A stretch of DNA of 64,000 nt from Pristionchus mayeri (taxonomy: Eukaryota; Nematoda; Chromadorea; Rhabditida; Neodiplogasteridae), in contig BTRK01000001.1 in the NCBI GenBank assembly GCA_036245805.1, forward strand, positions 20,033,087 through 20,097,086. Direction: 5' to 3'. Shown piece after piece: positions 46,951-64,000 of this stretch (its first letter is position 1; the number at the start of each line of letters is the position of its first letter). Below the pieces are notes generated by a model that was not told where the DNA came from, made no database searches, and worked only from the letters and a program-made list of their open reading frames with translations. The translations under genes were made by a program, and so were the position numbers.

Positions 46951-47150
46951 ACACTTGTATTCCAAACCAAGCTGATATCTGGTTTTTACTCATCTTTGTG
47001 TAATAAAGTAACCTATTTTTGGATTAGATTTGTGAGATTATGTTCTTGCGGACTTCTATTTTTATTATTCTTTGTTCACAATTGACACCTGATTCTTGTC
47101 GTATTTTCCTCGCTAATTACGATCGAATGAAAAAGCCACCACGTTTTTGA

Positions 47151-47681
<531 letters not shown>

Positions 47682-47717
47682 GCATTGTGCTTGAACAGCC
47701 GCTAATCTGAACCCAAC

Positions 47718-47733
47718 GGCCCTCTTTAGGGCC
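47718..47733 (+). terminator. Histone 3' stem-loop, H3
   Basis: Same 16-base hairpin, 36 nt after the H3 stop. Followed by ATTCCAAGCCAAGCTGAT (G variant of the shared downstream element). Copies at +3221-bp steps: 50939, 54160, 57381, 60602, 63823. Confidence 0.95.
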
Positions 47734-47887
47734 ACATTTTCATTCCAAGCCAAGCTGATCGAATCTGGGGTGGGGTGGGGAAGATACATTGGCCATTTCT
47801 CGAGAATAAACTGTGTTTTGGATGTATTTTGCCATCTTCCCGAATAGGAAAACCTTTGACAAGCAATGACTAAAGCTCTCTTAGGTG

Positions 47888-48023
47888 GGCGTTAGAGCGT
47901 GAGCCGACACTAGGGGGACGCTAGTTTTCCCGCGCAAAAAGAGGCGGAGCGTGCTCTCGCCTCAGCCTGCATATTAGGAAGGCGCCGGGACGCATTCCTA
48001 TCACTACTTCGTGAACAGTCAAC
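47888..48023 (+). promoter_or_regulatory. H2B promoter
   Basis: GCGTTAGAGCGTGAGCC plus GACACTAGGGGGACGC, a module shared with H2A promoters, then TTTTCCCGC at 47925-47933, AAAAAGAGGCGGAGCGTG box, and a TATA-like CATATTAGG near 47970. Repeats before every H2B. Confidence 0.85.
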
Positions 48024-48395
48024 ATGCCGCCCAAGCCGTCCGCCAAGGGAGCCAAGAAGGCCGCCAAGTCCCAGAAGGCCGTCCGCACTGGAGACAAGAA
48101 GAGAAGAAAGTCGAGAAAGGAGTCCTACTCGGTGTACATCTACCGTGTGCTCAAGCAGGTCCACCCCGACACCGGAGTTTCCTCCAAGGCAATGTCGATC
48201 ATGAACTCGTTCGTGAACGACGTCTTCGAGAGAATCGCCGGTGAGGCCTCTCGTCTCGCCCACTACAACAAGCGATCGACCATCTCCTCTCGCGAAATCC
48301 AGACGGCCGTCCGCCTCATCCTCCCCGGAGAGCTTGCCAAGCACGCCGTCTCTGAGGGCACCAAGGCCGTCACCAAGTACACTTCCTCCAAGTAA
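48024..48395 (+). CDS. H2B: Histone H2B, unit 1
   Basis: Partner of H2A. 124 codons with stop, 123 residues. The tail [19 protein letters not shown] is Lys/Ala-rich as in nematode H2B. The fold includes [40 protein letters not shown] and [20 protein letters not shown], and the end AVTKYTSSK carries the conserved Lys of the ubiquitination site. Intronless. Stem-loop at 48445-48460. Lies between H3 and H2A on the same strand, with no divergent pairing. Confidence 0.98.
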   Translation: MPPKPSAKGAKKAAKSQKAVRTGDKKRRKSRKESYSVYIYRVLKQVHPDTGVSSKAMSIMNSFVNDVFERIAGEASRLAHYNKRSTISSREIQTAVRLILPGELAKHAVSEGTKAVTKYTSSK

Positions 48396-48444
48396 GTCCG
48401 GCAACGGATGAACTTGCGTCGATAGTGACCACCCAGAACCCAAC

Positions 48445-48460
48445 GGCCCTCTTTAGGGCC
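48445..48460 (+). terminator. Histone 3' stem-loop, H2B
   Basis: 49 nt after the H2B stop, followed by ATTCCAAACCAAGCTGAT and a TTTCTGATCTCATGAT stretch also seen after H2A. No AATAAA nearby, unlike the other three types. Copies at 51666, 54887, 58108, 61329. Confidence 0.95.
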
Positions 48461-48612
48461 ACATTTCTATTCCAAACCAAGCTGATTTCTCTTTCTGATC
48501 TCATGATTAGACTGACTTTATGTGTGTTTCTAAGAAATGTAACCCTTGTTCGATAATAGACGAGAAACGCATTGCCTCCTTTGCTTCCCCGCGTCCATGC
48601 AATGTTCATCCG

Positions 48613-48832
48613 TCGAGTATCGCTAGAAAAGTAGCCACGTTAACCGTACGAGGGTTTCGGGAAAGCATTGCTAGCCTTCCCTCGGTTTGGCGTTAGGTCG
48701 TGAGCCTACACTAGGGGACGCGCATTTTCCCGCTCAAAAGGGGGCGGAGGGTGTCCTCGCCTCTCTGATATAAAGGGGGCTCCTGTCTGTGTCTCATCTT
48801 ACGTTCGTGAACTCGAGCAATCAATAGTCATC
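48613..48832 (+). promoter_or_regulatory. H2A promoter, unit 1
   Basis: Same layout as the left-most H2A promoter with the common array version GCGTTAGGTCGTGAGCC. TTTTCCCGC lies at 48725-48733 and TATAAA at 48769-48774. Confidence 0.85.
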
Positions 48833-49216
48833 ATGTCTGGACGCGGAAAGGGAGGAAAGGCGAAGAGCGGAGGAAAGGCCAAGTCCCGCTCGTCTCGTGC
48901 CGGTCTGCAGTTCCCCGTGGGACGTCTCCACCGCATGCTGCGCAAGGGCAACTACGCCCAGCGTGTCGGAGCCGGAGCCCCGGTGTACCTCGCTGCCGTC
49001 CTCGAGTACCTCGCCGCTGAGGTTCTTGAGCTCGCTGGCAACGCTGCCCGTGACAACAAGAAGACCAGAATCAACCCCCGCCATCTCCAGCTCGCCGTCA
49101 GAAACGACGAGGAGCTGAACAAGCTCATGGCTGGTGTCACCATCGCCCAAGGAGGAGTTCTCCCCAACATCAACTCCGTGCTTCTTCCCAAGAAGACCGC
49201 CGGAGACAAGGAGTAA
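48833..49216 (+). CDS. H2A: Histone H2A, unit 1
   Basis: Protein identical to the copy at 46509. Unlike that copy it keeps its own 3' flank (stem-loop at 49259-49274, then ATTCCAAACCAAGCTGATTC and AATAAA near 49348) and is followed by H4. Confidence 0.98.
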   Translation: MSGRGKGGKAKSGGKAKSRSSRAGLQFPVGRLHRMLRKGNYAQRVGAGAPVYLAAVLEYLAAEVLELAGNAARDNKKTRINPRHLQLAVRNDEELNKLMAGVTIAQGGVLPNINSVLLPKKTAGDKE

Positions 49217-49258
49217 ACCCTTGATGGCTGCTCAACACGGCTAACCCCAGAACCCAAC

Positions 49259-49274
49259 GGCCCTCTTTAGGGCC
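49259..49274 (+). terminator. Histone 3' stem-loop, H2A
   Basis: 42 nt after the H2A stop. Copies at 52480, 55701, 58922 and 62143. The surrounding 35 bp from 49243 match those from 50134 after H4, the pair that recombined in the first unit. Confidence 0.95.
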
Positions 49275-49309
49275 ACATCTCTATTCCAAACCAAGCTGAT
49301 TCAATTTCT

Positions 49310-49630
49310 GATCTCATGATCATGCTGATTGCGTTTTAAGTGTGATAAATAAATCGTCCGTGGGTTTGTCGATGGGGAGATCATTATGATTTTATTCAAA
49401 AGAAGCTTATTTTGCATAACTTGAACCAACAGATCCATCGCATGCAACATTTTTGATTCATTGGATGCTCATTTTGTGTAATATTTTGGTTTAAAAACCT
49501 CATGAGCGACAGTTTTTGGTTCATAGCTATTTGAAATTCATGATTTGGGTGTAATCTGTGTGATTTGCATAATTGTGTTGATCTGATAAAAACGAAAATC
49601 TGAGAATCCAAAAGAAACAGTCGATTTCTG
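49310..49630. other. H2A-H4 spacer of the array
   Basis: AT-rich spacer, the longest in the unit. It contains an open minus-strand frame of 126 codons (49396-49776) that covers the H4 promoter and has no motif; I do not accept it. Otherwise nothing seen. Repeats every 3221 bp. Confidence 0.6.
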
Positions 49631-50099
<469 letters not shown>

Positions 50100-50149
50100 G
50101 TCCCCGATCCAGACTAGTGCTCTTGCGAGTGCAAACCCCAGAACCCAAC

Positions 50150-50165
50150 GGCCCTCTTTAGGGCC
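50150..50165 (+). terminator. Histone 3' stem-loop, H4
   Basis: 50 nt after the H4 stop, followed by ATTCCAAACCAAGCTGATAT and an AATAAA near 50217. Copies at 53371, 56592, 59813 and 63034. Confidence 0.95.
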
Positions 50166-50371
50166 ACACTTGTATTCCAAACCAAGCTGATATCTGGTTT
50201 TTACTCATCTTTGTGTAATAAAGTAACCTATTTTTGGATTAGATTTGTGAGATTATGTTCTTGCGGACTTCTATTTTTATTATTCTTTGTTCACAATTGA
50301 CACCTGATTCTTGTCGTATTTTCCTCGCTAATTACGATCGAATGAATGCGAAAAAGCCACCACGTTTTTGA

Positions 50372-50902
<531 letters not shown>

Positions 50903-51244
50903 GCATTGTGCTTGAACAGCCGCTAATCTGAACCCAACGGCCCTCTTTAGGGCCACATTTTCATTCCAAGCCAAGCTGATCGAATCTGGGGTGGGGTGGG
51001 GAAGATACATTGGCCATTTCTCGAGAATAAACTGTGTTTTGGATGTATTTTGCCATCTTCCCGAATAGGAAAACCTTTGACAAGCAATGACTAAAGCTCT
51101 CTTAGGTGGGCGTTAGAGCGTGAGCCGACACTAGGGGGACGCTAGTTTTCCCGCGCAAAAAGAGGCGGAGCGTGCTCTCGCCTCAGCCTGCATATTAGGA
51201 AGGCGCCGGGACGCATTCCTATCACTACTTCGTGAACAGTCAAC

Positions 51245-51616
51245 ATGCCGCCCAAGCCGTCCGCCAAGGGAGCCAAGAAGGCCGCCAAGTCCCAGAAGGC
51301 CGTCCGCACTGGAGACAAGAAGAGAAGAAAGTCGAGAAAGGAGTCCTACTCGGTGTACATCTACCGTGTGCTCAAGCAGGTCCACCCCGACACCGGAGTT
51401 TCCTCCAAGGCAATGTCGATCATGAACTCGTTCGTGAACGACGTCTTCGAGAGAATCGCCGGTGAGGCCTCTCGTCTCGCCCACTACAACAAGCGATCGA
51501 CCATCTCCTCTCGCGAAATCCAGACGGCCGTCCGCCTCATCCTCCCCGGAGAGCTTGCCAAGCACGCCGTCTCTGAGGGCACCAAGGCCGTCACCAAGTA
51601 CACTTCCTCCAAGTAA
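51245..51616 (+). CDS. H2B: Histone H2B, unit 2
   Basis: Same 123-residue protein as unit 1; promoter TTTTCCCGC at 51146-51154 and stem-loop 51666-51681 in the same relative places. Confidence 0.98.
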   Translation: MPPKPSAKGAKKAAKSQKAVRTGDKKRRKSRKESYSVYIYRVLKQVHPDTGVSSKAMSIMNSFVNDVFERIAGEASRLAHYNKRSTISSREIQTAVRLILPGELAKHAVSEGTKAVTKYTSSK

Positions 51617-52053
51617 GTCCGGCAACGGATGAACTTGCGTCGATAGTGACCACCCAGAACCCAACGGCCCTCTTTAGGGCCACATTTCTATTCCAAACCA
51701 AGCTGATTTCTCTTTCTGATCTCATGATTAGACTGACTTTATGTGTGTTTCTAAGAAATGTAACCCTTGTTCGATAATAGACGAGAAACGCATTGCCTCC
51801 TTTGCTTCCCCGCGTCCATGCAATGTTCATCCGTCGAGTATCGCTAGAAAAGTAGCCACGTTAACCGTACGAGGGTTTCGGGAAAGCATTGCTAGCCTTC
51901 CCTCGGTTTGGCGTTAGGTCGTGAGCCTACACTAGGGGACGCGCATTTTCCCGCTCAAAAGGGGGCGGAGGGTGTCCTCGCCTCTCTGATATAAAGGGGG
52001 CTCCTGTCTGTGTCTCATCTTACGTTCGTGAACTCGAGCAATCAATAGTCATC

Positions 52054-52437
52054 ATGTCTGGACGCGGAAAGGGAGGAAAGGCGAAGAGCGGAGGAAAGGC
52101 CAAGTCCCGCTCGTCTCGTGCCGGTCTGCAGTTCCCCGTGGGACGTCTCCACCGCATGCTGCGCAAGGGCAACTACGCCCAGCGTGTCGGAGCCGGAGCC
52201 CCGGTGTACCTCGCTGCCGTCCTCGAGTACCTCGCCGCTGAGGTTCTTGAGCTCGCTGGCAACGCTGCCCGTGACAACAAGAAGACCAGAATCAACCCCC
52301 GCCATCTCCAGCTCGCCGTCAGAAACGACGAGGAGCTGAACAAGCTCATGGCTGGTGTCACCATCGCCCAAGGAGGAGTTCTCCCCAACATCAACTCCGT
52401 GCTTCTTCCCAAGAAGACCGCCGGAGACAAGGAGTAA
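52054..52437 (+). CDS. H2A: Histone H2A, unit 2
   Basis: Same 127-residue protein; TATAAA at 51990-51995, stem-loop 52480-52495. Followed by H4. Confidence 0.98.
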   Translation: MSGRGKGGKAKSGGKAKSRSSRAGLQFPVGRLHRMLRKGNYAQRVGAGAPVYLAAVLEYLAAEVLELAGNAARDNKKTRINPRHLQLAVRNDEELNKLMAGVTIAQGGVLPNINSVLLPKKTAGDKE

Positions 52438-52879
52438 ACCCTTGATGGCTGCTCAACACGGCTAACCCCAGAACCCAACGGCCCTCTTTAGGGCCACATC
52501 TCTATTCCAAACCAAGCTGATTCAATTTCTGATCTCATGATCATGCTGATTGCGTTTTAAGTGTGATAAATAAATCGTCCGTGGGTTTGTCGATGGGGAG
52601 ATCATTATGATTTTATTCAAAAGAAGCTTATTTTGCATAACTTGAACCAACAGATCCATCGCATGCAACATTTTTGATTCATTGGATGCTCATTTTGTGT
52701 AATATTTTGGTTTAAAAACCTCATGAGCGACAGTTTTTGGTTCATAGCTATTTGAAATTCATGATTTGGGTGTAATCTGTGTGATTTGCATAATTGTGTT
52801 GATCTGATAAAAACGAAAATCTGAGAATCCAAAAGAAACAGTCGATTTCTGATTGGCAAAGAAAGGCAGGGAAGCGTGA

Positions 52880-53320
<441 letters not shown>

Positions 53321-53592
53321 GTCCCCGATCCAGACTAGTGCTCTTGCGAGTGCAAACCCCAGAACCCAACGGCCCTCTTTAGGGCCACACTTGTATTCCA
53401 AACCAAGCTGATATCTGGTTTTTACTCATCTTTGTGTAATAAAGTAACCTATTTTTGGATTAGATTTGTGAGATTATGTTCTTGCGGACTTCTATTTTTA
53501 TTATTCTTTGTTCACAATTGACACCTGATTCTTGTCGTATTTTCCTCGCTAATTACGATCGAATGAATGCGAAAAAGCCACCACGTTTTTGA

Positions 53593-54123
<531 letters not shown>

Positions 54124-54465
54124 GCATTGTGCTTGAACAGCCGCTAATCTGAACCCAACGGCCCTCTTTAGGGCCACATTTTCATTCCAAGCCAAGCTGA
54201 TCGAATCTGGGGTGGGGTGGGGAAGATACATTGGCCATTTCTCGAGAATAAACTGTGTTTTGGATGTATTTTGCCATCTTCCCGAATAGGAAAACCTTTG
54301 ACAAGCAATGACTAAAGCTCTCTTAGGTGGGCGTTAGAGCGTGAGCCGACACTAGGGGGACGCTAGTTTTCCCGCGCAAAAAGAGGCGGAGCGTGCTCTC
54401 GCCTCAGCCTGCATATTAGGAAGGCGCCGGGACGCATTCCTATCACTACTTCGTGAACAGTCAAC

Positions 54466-54837
54466 ATGCCGCCCAAGCCGTCCGCCAAGGGAGCCAAGAA
54501 GGCCGCCAAGTCCCAGAAGGCCGTCCGCACTGGAGACAAGAAGAGAAGAAAGTCGAGAAAGGAGTCCTACTCGGTGTACATCTACCGTGTGCTCAAGCAG
54601 GTCCACCCCGACACCGGAGTTTCCTCCAAGGCAATGTCGATCATGAACTCGTTCGTGAACGACGTCTTCGAGAGAATCGCCGGTGAGGCCTCTCGTCTCG
54701 CCCACTACAACAAGCGATCGACCATCTCCTCTCGCGAAATCCAGACGGCCGTCCGCCTCATCCTCCCCGGAGAGCTTGCCAAGCACGCCGTCTCTGAGGG
54801 CACCAAGGCCGTCACCAAGTACACTTCCTCCAAGTAA
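54466..54837 (+). CDS. H2B: Histone H2B, unit 3
   Basis: Identical protein; stem-loop 54887-54902, 342 nt after the H3 stop codon of its unit. Confidence 0.98.
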   Translation: MPPKPSAKGAKKAAKSQKAVRTGDKKRRKSRKESYSVYIYRVLKQVHPDTGVSSKAMSIMNSFVNDVFERIAGEASRLAHYNKRSTISSREIQTAVRLILPGELAKHAVSEGTKAVTKYTSSK

Positions 54838-55274
54838 GTCCGGCAACGGATGAACTTGCGTCGATAGTGACCACCCAGAACCCAACGGCCCTCTTTAGGG
54901 CCACATTTCTATTCCAAACCAAGCTGATTTCTCTTTCTGATCTCATGATTAGACTGACTTTATGTGTGTTTCTAAGAAATGTAACCCTTGTTCGATAATA
55001 GACGAGAAACGCATTGCCTCCTTTGCTTCCCCGCGTCCATGCAATGTTCATCCGTCGAGTATCGCTAGAAAAGTAGCCACGTTAACCGTACGAGGGTTTC
55101 GGGAAAGCATTGCTAGCCTTCCCTCGGTTTGGCGTTAGGTCGTGAGCCTACACTAGGGGACGCGCATTTTCCCGCTCAAAAGGGGGCGGAGGGTGTCCTC
55201 GCCTCTCTGATATAAAGGGGGCTCCTGTCTGTGTCTCATCTTACGTTCGTGAACTCGAGCAATCAATAGTCATC

Positions 55275-55658
55275 ATGTCTGGACGCGGAAAGGGAGGAAA
55301 GGCGAAGAGCGGAGGAAAGGCCAAGTCCCGCTCGTCTCGTGCCGGTCTGCAGTTCCCCGTGGGACGTCTCCACCGCATGCTGCGCAAGGGCAACTACGCC
55401 CAGCGTGTCGGAGCCGGAGCCCCGGTGTACCTCGCTGCCGTCCTCGAGTACCTCGCCGCTGAGGTTCTTGAGCTCGCTGGCAACGCTGCCCGTGACAACA
55501 AGAAGACCAGAATCAACCCCCGCCATCTCCAGCTCGCCGTCAGAAACGACGAGGAGCTGAACAAGCTCATGGCTGGTGTCACCATCGCCCAAGGAGGAGT
55601 TCTCCCCAACATCAACTCCGTGCTTCTTCCCAAGAAGACCGCCGGAGACAAGGAGTAA
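55275..55658 (+). CDS. H2A: Histone H2A, unit 3
   Basis: Identical protein; TATAAA at 55211-55216, stem-loop 55701-55716. Confidence 0.98.
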   Translation: MSGRGKGGKAKSGGKAKSRSSRAGLQFPVGRLHRMLRKGNYAQRVGAGAPVYLAAVLEYLAAEVLELAGNAARDNKKTRINPRHLQLAVRNDEELNKLMAGVTIAQGGVLPNINSVLLPKKTAGDKE

Positions 55659-56100
55659 ACCCTTGATGGCTGCTCAACACGGCTAACCCCAGAACCCAAC
55701 GGCCCTCTTTAGGGCCACATCTCTATTCCAAACCAAGCTGATTCAATTTCTGATCTCATGATCATGCTGATTGCGTTTTAAGTGTGATAAATAAATCGTC
55801 CGTGGGTTTGTCGATGGGGAGATCATTATGATTTTATTCAAAAGAAGCTTATTTTGCATAACTTGAACCAACAGATCCATCGCATGCAACATTTTTGATT
55901 CATTGGATGCTCATTTTGTGTAATATTTTGGTTTAAAAACCTCATGAGCGACAGTTTTTGGTTCATAGCTATTTGAAATTCATGATTTGGGTGTAATCTG
56001 TGTGATTTGCATAATTGTGTTGATCTGATAAAAACGAAAATCTGAGAATCCAAAAGAAACAGTCGATTTCTGATTGGCAAAGAAAGGCAGGGAAGCGTGA

Positions 56101-56541
<441 letters not shown>

Positions 56542-56813
56542 GTCCCCGATCCAGACTAGTGCTCTTGCGAGTGCAAACCCCAGAACCCAACGGCCCTCTT
56601 TAGGGCCACACTTGTATTCCAAACCAAGCTGATATCTGGTTTTTACTCATCTTTGTGTAATAAAGTAACCTATTTTTGGATTAGATTTGTGAGATTATGT
56701 TCTTGCGGACTTCTATTTTTATTATTCTTTGTTCACAATTGACACCTGATTCTTGTCGTATTTTCCTCGCTAATTACGATCGAATGAATGCGAAAAAGCC
56801 ACCACGTTTTTGA

Positions 56814-57344
<531 letters not shown>

Positions 57345-57686
57345 GCATTGTGCTTGAACAGCCGCTAATCTGAACCCAACGGCCCTCTTTAGGGCCACAT
57401 TTTCATTCCAAGCCAAGCTGATCGAATCTGGGGTGGGGTGGGGAAGATACATTGGCCATTTCTCGAGAATAAACTGTGTTTTGGATGTATTTTGCCATCT
57501 TCCCGAATAGGAAAACCTTTGACAAGCAATGACTAAAGCTCTCTTAGGTGGGCGTTAGAGCGTGAGCCGACACTAGGGGGACGCTAGTTTTCCCGCGCAA
57601 AAAGAGGCGGAGCGTGCTCTCGCCTCAGCCTGCATATTAGGAAGGCGCCGGGACGCATTCCTATCACTACTTCGTGAACAGTCAAC

Positions 57687-58058
57687 ATGCCGCCCAAGCC
57701 GTCCGCCAAGGGAGCCAAGAAGGCCGCCAAGTCCCAGAAGGCCGTCCGCACTGGAGACAAGAAGAGAAGAAAGTCGAGAAAGGAGTCCTACTCGGTGTAC
57801 ATCTACCGTGTGCTCAAGCAGGTCCACCCCGACACCGGAGTTTCCTCCAAGGCAATGTCGATCATGAACTCGTTCGTGAACGACGTCTTCGAGAGAATCG
57901 CCGGTGAGGCCTCTCGTCTCGCCCACTACAACAAGCGATCGACCATCTCCTCTCGCGAAATCCAGACGGCCGTCCGCCTCATCCTCCCCGGAGAGCTTGC
58001 CAAGCACGCCGTCTCTGAGGGCACCAAGGCCGTCACCAAGTACACTTCCTCCAAGTAA
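57687..58058 (+). CDS. H2B: Histone H2B, unit 4
   Basis: Identical protein; TTTTCCCGC at 57588-57596, stem-loop 58108-58123. Confidence 0.98.
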   Translation: MPPKPSAKGAKKAAKSQKAVRTGDKKRRKSRKESYSVYIYRVLKQVHPDTGVSSKAMSIMNSFVNDVFERIAGEASRLAHYNKRSTISSREIQTAVRLILPGELAKHAVSEGTKAVTKYTSSK

Positions 58059-58495
58059 GTCCGGCAACGGATGAACTTGCGTCGATAGTGACCACCCAGA
58101 ACCCAACGGCCCTCTTTAGGGCCACATTTCTATTCCAAACCAAGCTGATTTCTCTTTCTGATCTCATGATTAGACTGACTTTATGTGTGTTTCTAAGAAA
58201 TGTAACCCTTGTTCGATAATAGACGAGAAACGCATTGCCTCCTTTGCTTCCCCGCGTCCATGCAATGTTCATCCGTCGAGTATCGCTAGAAAAGTAGCCA
58301 CGTTAACCGTACGAGGGTTTCGGGAAAGCATTGCTAGCCTTCCCTCGGTTTGGCGTTAGGTCGTGAGCCTACACTAGGGGACGCGCATTTTCCCGCTCAA
58401 AAGGGGGCGGAGGGTGTCCTCGCCTCTCTGATATAAAGGGGGCTCCTGTCTGTGTCTCATCTTACGTTCGTGAACTCGAGCAATCAATAGTCATC

Positions 58496-58879
58496 ATGTC
58501 TGGACGCGGAAAGGGAGGAAAGGCGAAGAGCGGAGGAAAGGCCAAGTCCCGCTCGTCTCGTGCCGGTCTGCAGTTCCCCGTGGGACGTCTCCACCGCATG
58601 CTGCGCAAGGGCAACTACGCCCAGCGTGTCGGAGCCGGAGCCCCGGTGTACCTCGCTGCCGTCCTCGAGTACCTCGCCGCTGAGGTTCTTGAGCTCGCTG
58701 GCAACGCTGCCCGTGACAACAAGAAGACCAGAATCAACCCCCGCCATCTCCAGCTCGCCGTCAGAAACGACGAGGAGCTGAACAAGCTCATGGCTGGTGT
58801 CACCATCGCCCAAGGAGGAGTTCTCCCCAACATCAACTCCGTGCTTCTTCCCAAGAAGACCGCCGGAGACAAGGAGTAA
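58496..58879 (+). CDS. H2A: Histone H2A, unit 4
   Basis: Identical protein; TATAAA at 58432-58437, stem-loop 58922-58937. Confidence 0.98.
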   Translation: MSGRGKGGKAKSGGKAKSRSSRAGLQFPVGRLHRMLRKGNYAQRVGAGAPVYLAAVLEYLAAEVLELAGNAARDNKKTRINPRHLQLAVRNDEELNKLMAGVTIAQGGVLPNINSVLLPKKTAGDKE

Positions 58880-59321
58880 ACCCTTGATGGCTGCTCAACA
58901 CGGCTAACCCCAGAACCCAACGGCCCTCTTTAGGGCCACATCTCTATTCCAAACCAAGCTGATTCAATTTCTGATCTCATGATCATGCTGATTGCGTTTT
59001 AAGTGTGATAAATAAATCGTCCGTGGGTTTGTCGATGGGGAGATCATTATGATTTTATTCAAAAGAAGCTTATTTTGCATAACTTGAACCAACAGATCCA
59101 TCGCATGCAACATTTTTGATTCATTGGATGCTCATTTTGTGTAATATTTTGGTTTAAAAACCTCATGAGCGACAGTTTTTGGTTCATAGCTATTTGAAAT
59201 TCATGATTTGGGTGTAATCTGTGTGATTTGCATAATTGTGTTGATCTGATAAAAACGAAAATCTGAGAATCCAAAAGAAACAGTCGATTTCTGATTGGCA
59301 AAGAAAGGCAGGGAAGCGTGA

Positions 59322-59762
<441 letters not shown>

Positions 59763-60034
59763 GTCCCCGATCCAGACTAGTGCTCTTGCGAGTGCAAACC
59801 CCAGAACCCAACGGCCCTCTTTAGGGCCACACTTGTATTCCAAACCAAGCTGATATCTGGTTTTTACTCATCTTTGTGTAATAAAGTAACCTATTTTTGG
59901 ATTAGATTTGTGAGATTATGTTCTTGCGGACTTCTATTTTTATTATTCTTTGTTCACAATTGACACCTGATTCTTGTCGTATTTTCCTCGCTAATTACGA
60001 TCGAATGAATGCGAAAAAGCCACCACGTTTTTGA

Positions 60035-60565
<531 letters not shown>

Positions 60566-60907
60566 GCATTGTGCTTGAACAGCCGCTAATCTGAACCCAA
60601 CGGCCCTCTTTAGGGCCACATTTTCATTCCAAGCCAAGCTGATCGAATCTGGGGTGGGGTGGGGAAGATACATTGGCCATTTCTCGAGAATAAACTGTGT
60701 TTTGGATGTATTTTGCCATCTTCCCGAATAGGAAAACCTTTGACAAGCAATGACTAAAGCTCTCTTAGGTGGGCGTTAGAGCGTGAGCCGACACTAGGGG
60801 GACGCTAGTTTTCCCGCGCAAAAAGAGGCGGAGCGTGCTCTCGCCTCAGCCTGCATATTAGGAAGGCGCCGGGACGCATTCCTATCACTACTTCGTGAAC
60901 AGTCAAC

Positions 60908-61279
60908 ATGCCGCCCAAGCCGTCCGCCAAGGGAGCCAAGAAGGCCGCCAAGTCCCAGAAGGCCGTCCGCACTGGAGACAAGAAGAGAAGAAAGTCGAGA
61001 AAGGAGTCCTACTCGGTGTACATCTACCGTGTGCTCAAGCAGGTCCACCCCGACACCGGAGTTTCCTCCAAGGCAATGTCGATCATGAACTCGTTCGTGA
61101 ACGACGTCTTCGAGAGAATCGCCGGTGAGGCCTCTCGTCTCGCCCACTACAACAAGCGATCGACCATCTCCTCTCGCGAAATCCAGACGGCCGTCCGCCT
61201 CATCCTCCCCGGAGAGCTTGCCAAGCACGCCGTCTCTGAGGGCACCAAGGCCGTCACCAAGTACACTTCCTCCAAGTAA
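60908..61279 (+). CDS. H2B: Histone H2B, unit 5
   Basis: Identical protein and the last H2B in view; stem-loop 61329-61344. Confidence 0.98.
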   Translation: MPPKPSAKGAKKAAKSQKAVRTGDKKRRKSRKESYSVYIYRVLKQVHPDTGVSSKAMSIMNSFVNDVFERIAGEASRLAHYNKRSTISSREIQTAVRLILPGELAKHAVSEGTKAVTKYTSSK

Positions 61280-61716
61280 GTCCGGCAACGGATGAACTTG
61301 CGTCGATAGTGACCACCCAGAACCCAACGGCCCTCTTTAGGGCCACATTTCTATTCCAAACCAAGCTGATTTCTCTTTCTGATCTCATGATTAGACTGAC
61401 TTTATGTGTGTTTCTAAGAAATGTAACCCTTGTTCGATAATAGACGAGAAACGCATTGCCTCCTTTGCTTCCCCGCGTCCATGCAATGTTCATCCGTCGA
61501 GTATCGCTAGAAAAGTAGCCACGTTAACCGTACGAGGGTTTCGGGAAAGCATTGCTAGCCTTCCCTCGGTTTGGCGTTAGGTCGTGAGCCTACACTAGGG
61601 GACGCGCATTTTCCCGCTCAAAAGGGGGCGGAGGGTGTCCTCGCCTCTCTGATATAAAGGGGGCTCCTGTCTGTGTCTCATCTTACGTTCGTGAACTCGA
61701 GCAATCAATAGTCATC

Positions 61717-62100
61717 ATGTCTGGACGCGGAAAGGGAGGAAAGGCGAAGAGCGGAGGAAAGGCCAAGTCCCGCTCGTCTCGTGCCGGTCTGCAGTTCCCC
61801 GTGGGACGTCTCCACCGCATGCTGCGCAAGGGCAACTACGCCCAGCGTGTCGGAGCCGGAGCCCCGGTGTACCTCGCTGCCGTCCTCGAGTACCTCGCCG
61901 CTGAGGTTCTTGAGCTCGCTGGCAACGCTGCCCGTGACAACAAGAAGACCAGAATCAACCCCCGCCATCTCCAGCTCGCCGTCAGAAACGACGAGGAGCT
62001 GAACAAGCTCATGGCTGGTGTCACCATCGCCCAAGGAGGAGTTCTCCCCAACATCAACTCCGTGCTTCTTCCCAAGAAGACCGCCGGAGACAAGGAGTAA
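61717..62100 (+). CDS. H2A: Histone H2A, unit 5
   Basis: Identical protein; TATAAA at 61653-61658, stem-loop 62143-62158. Confidence 0.98.
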   Translation: MSGRGKGGKAKSGGKAKSRSSRAGLQFPVGRLHRMLRKGNYAQRVGAGAPVYLAAVLEYLAAEVLELAGNAARDNKKTRINPRHLQLAVRNDEELNKLMAGVTIAQGGVLPNINSVLLPKKTAGDKE

Positions 62101-62542
62101 ACCCTTGATGGCTGCTCAACACGGCTAACCCCAGAACCCAACGGCCCTCTTTAGGGCCACATCTCTATTCCAAACCAAGCTGATTCAATTTCTGATCTCA
62201 TGATCATGCTGATTGCGTTTTAAGTGTGATAAATAAATCGTCCGTGGGTTTGTCGATGGGGAGATCATTATGATTTTATTCAAAAGAAGCTTATTTTGCA
62301 TAACTTGAACCAACAGATCCATCGCATGCAACATTTTTGATTCATTGGATGCTCATTTTGTGTAATATTTTGGTTTAAAAACCTCATGAGCGACAGTTTT
62401 TGGTTCATAGCTATTTGAAATTCATGATTTGGGTGTAATCTGTGTGATTTGCATAATTGTGTTGATCTGATAAAAACGAAAATCTGAGAATCCAAAAGAA
62501 ACAGTCGATTTCTGATTGGCAAAGAAAGGCAGGGAAGCGTGA

Positions 62543-62983
<441 letters not shown>

Positions 62984-63255
62984 GTCCCCGATCCAGACTA
63001 GTGCTCTTGCGAGTGCAAACCCCAGAACCCAACGGCCCTCTTTAGGGCCACACTTGTATTCCAAACCAAGCTGATATCTGGTTTTTACTCATCTTTGTGT
63101 AATAAAGTAACCTATTTTTGGATTAGATTTGTGAGATTATGTTCTTGCGGACTTCTATTTTTATTATTCTTTGTTCACAATTGACACCTGATTCTTGTCG
63201 TATTTTCCTCGCTAATTACGATCGAATGAATGCGAAAAAGCCACCACGTTTTTGA

Positions 63256-63786
<531 letters not shown>

Positions 63787-64000
63787 GCATTGTGCTTGAA
63801 CAGCCGCTAATCTGAACCCAACGGCCCTCTTTAGGGCCACATTTTCATTCCAAGCCAAGCTGATCGAATCTGGGGTGGGGTGGGGAAGATACATTGGCCA
63901 TTTCTCGAGAATAAACTGTGTTTTGGATGTATTTTGCCATCTTCCCGAATAGGAAAACCTTTGACAAGCAATGACTAAAGCTCTCTTAGGTGGGCGTTAG

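Overview
The window reads as nematode genomic DNA. Evidence: many small introns with GT..AG ends, acceptors mostly of the form TTGCAG or CTGCAG, trans-splice-like acceptors just before several start codons, and histone proteins with nematode-type residues (for example Cys in the H4 'TYCEH' stretch and a histone stem-loop with a CTTT loop). The TGCAG acceptors, rather than the TTTTCAG of Caenorhabditis, and the frequent TACGGTA/TACTGTA words make a diplogastrid such as Pristionchus my best guess. That is an inference, not a proof. Every protein gene I support lies on the + strand.

Left part, 1-45.9 kb: five spliced housekeeping genes were rebuilt exon by exon, with reading frame kept across every junction. 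In order they are the 3' half of a CNNM metal-transport mediator (653-9606), a PDRG1/prefoldin-like subunit (10494-11787), a TBC1D24/Skywalker TBC-TLDc protein with two possible first exons (13494-35524), an MPDU1 dolichol-mannose utilisation protein (37229-39561) and a TIMM29 mitochondrial translocase subunit (39992-45857). A possible 51-residue membrane microprotein lies at 12517-12727. An endonuclease-deleted RTE-type retrotransposon sits antisense in a TBC1D24 intron (about 20354-22920).

The introns of these genes carry large palindromes: 4092-7108 (with 308-bp internal tandem repeats), 29205-30822, 33882-34966, 41003-42878, 42919-44364 and 44661-45707. They also carry short hairpins of microRNA-precursor size. 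In TIMM29 a 62-nt exon is wedged between two palindromes.

Right part, 46.3-64 kb: a head-to-tail replication-dependent histone array. The unit is 3221 bp, ordered H3-H2B-H2A-H4, all genes on the + strand and no H1. Five full units (47271-63375) are followed by the start of a sixth (63376 to the window end) and preceded by a damaged unit holding only H2A. In that unit H4 was lost by recombination between the 35 bp shared by the H2A and H4 stem-loop regions. Each histone promoter carries a TTTTCCCGC (E2F-like) site and each gene a GGCCCT-CTTT-AGGGCC stem-loop followed by a conserved 18-nt element. Together these genes supply the core histone octamer in S phase.
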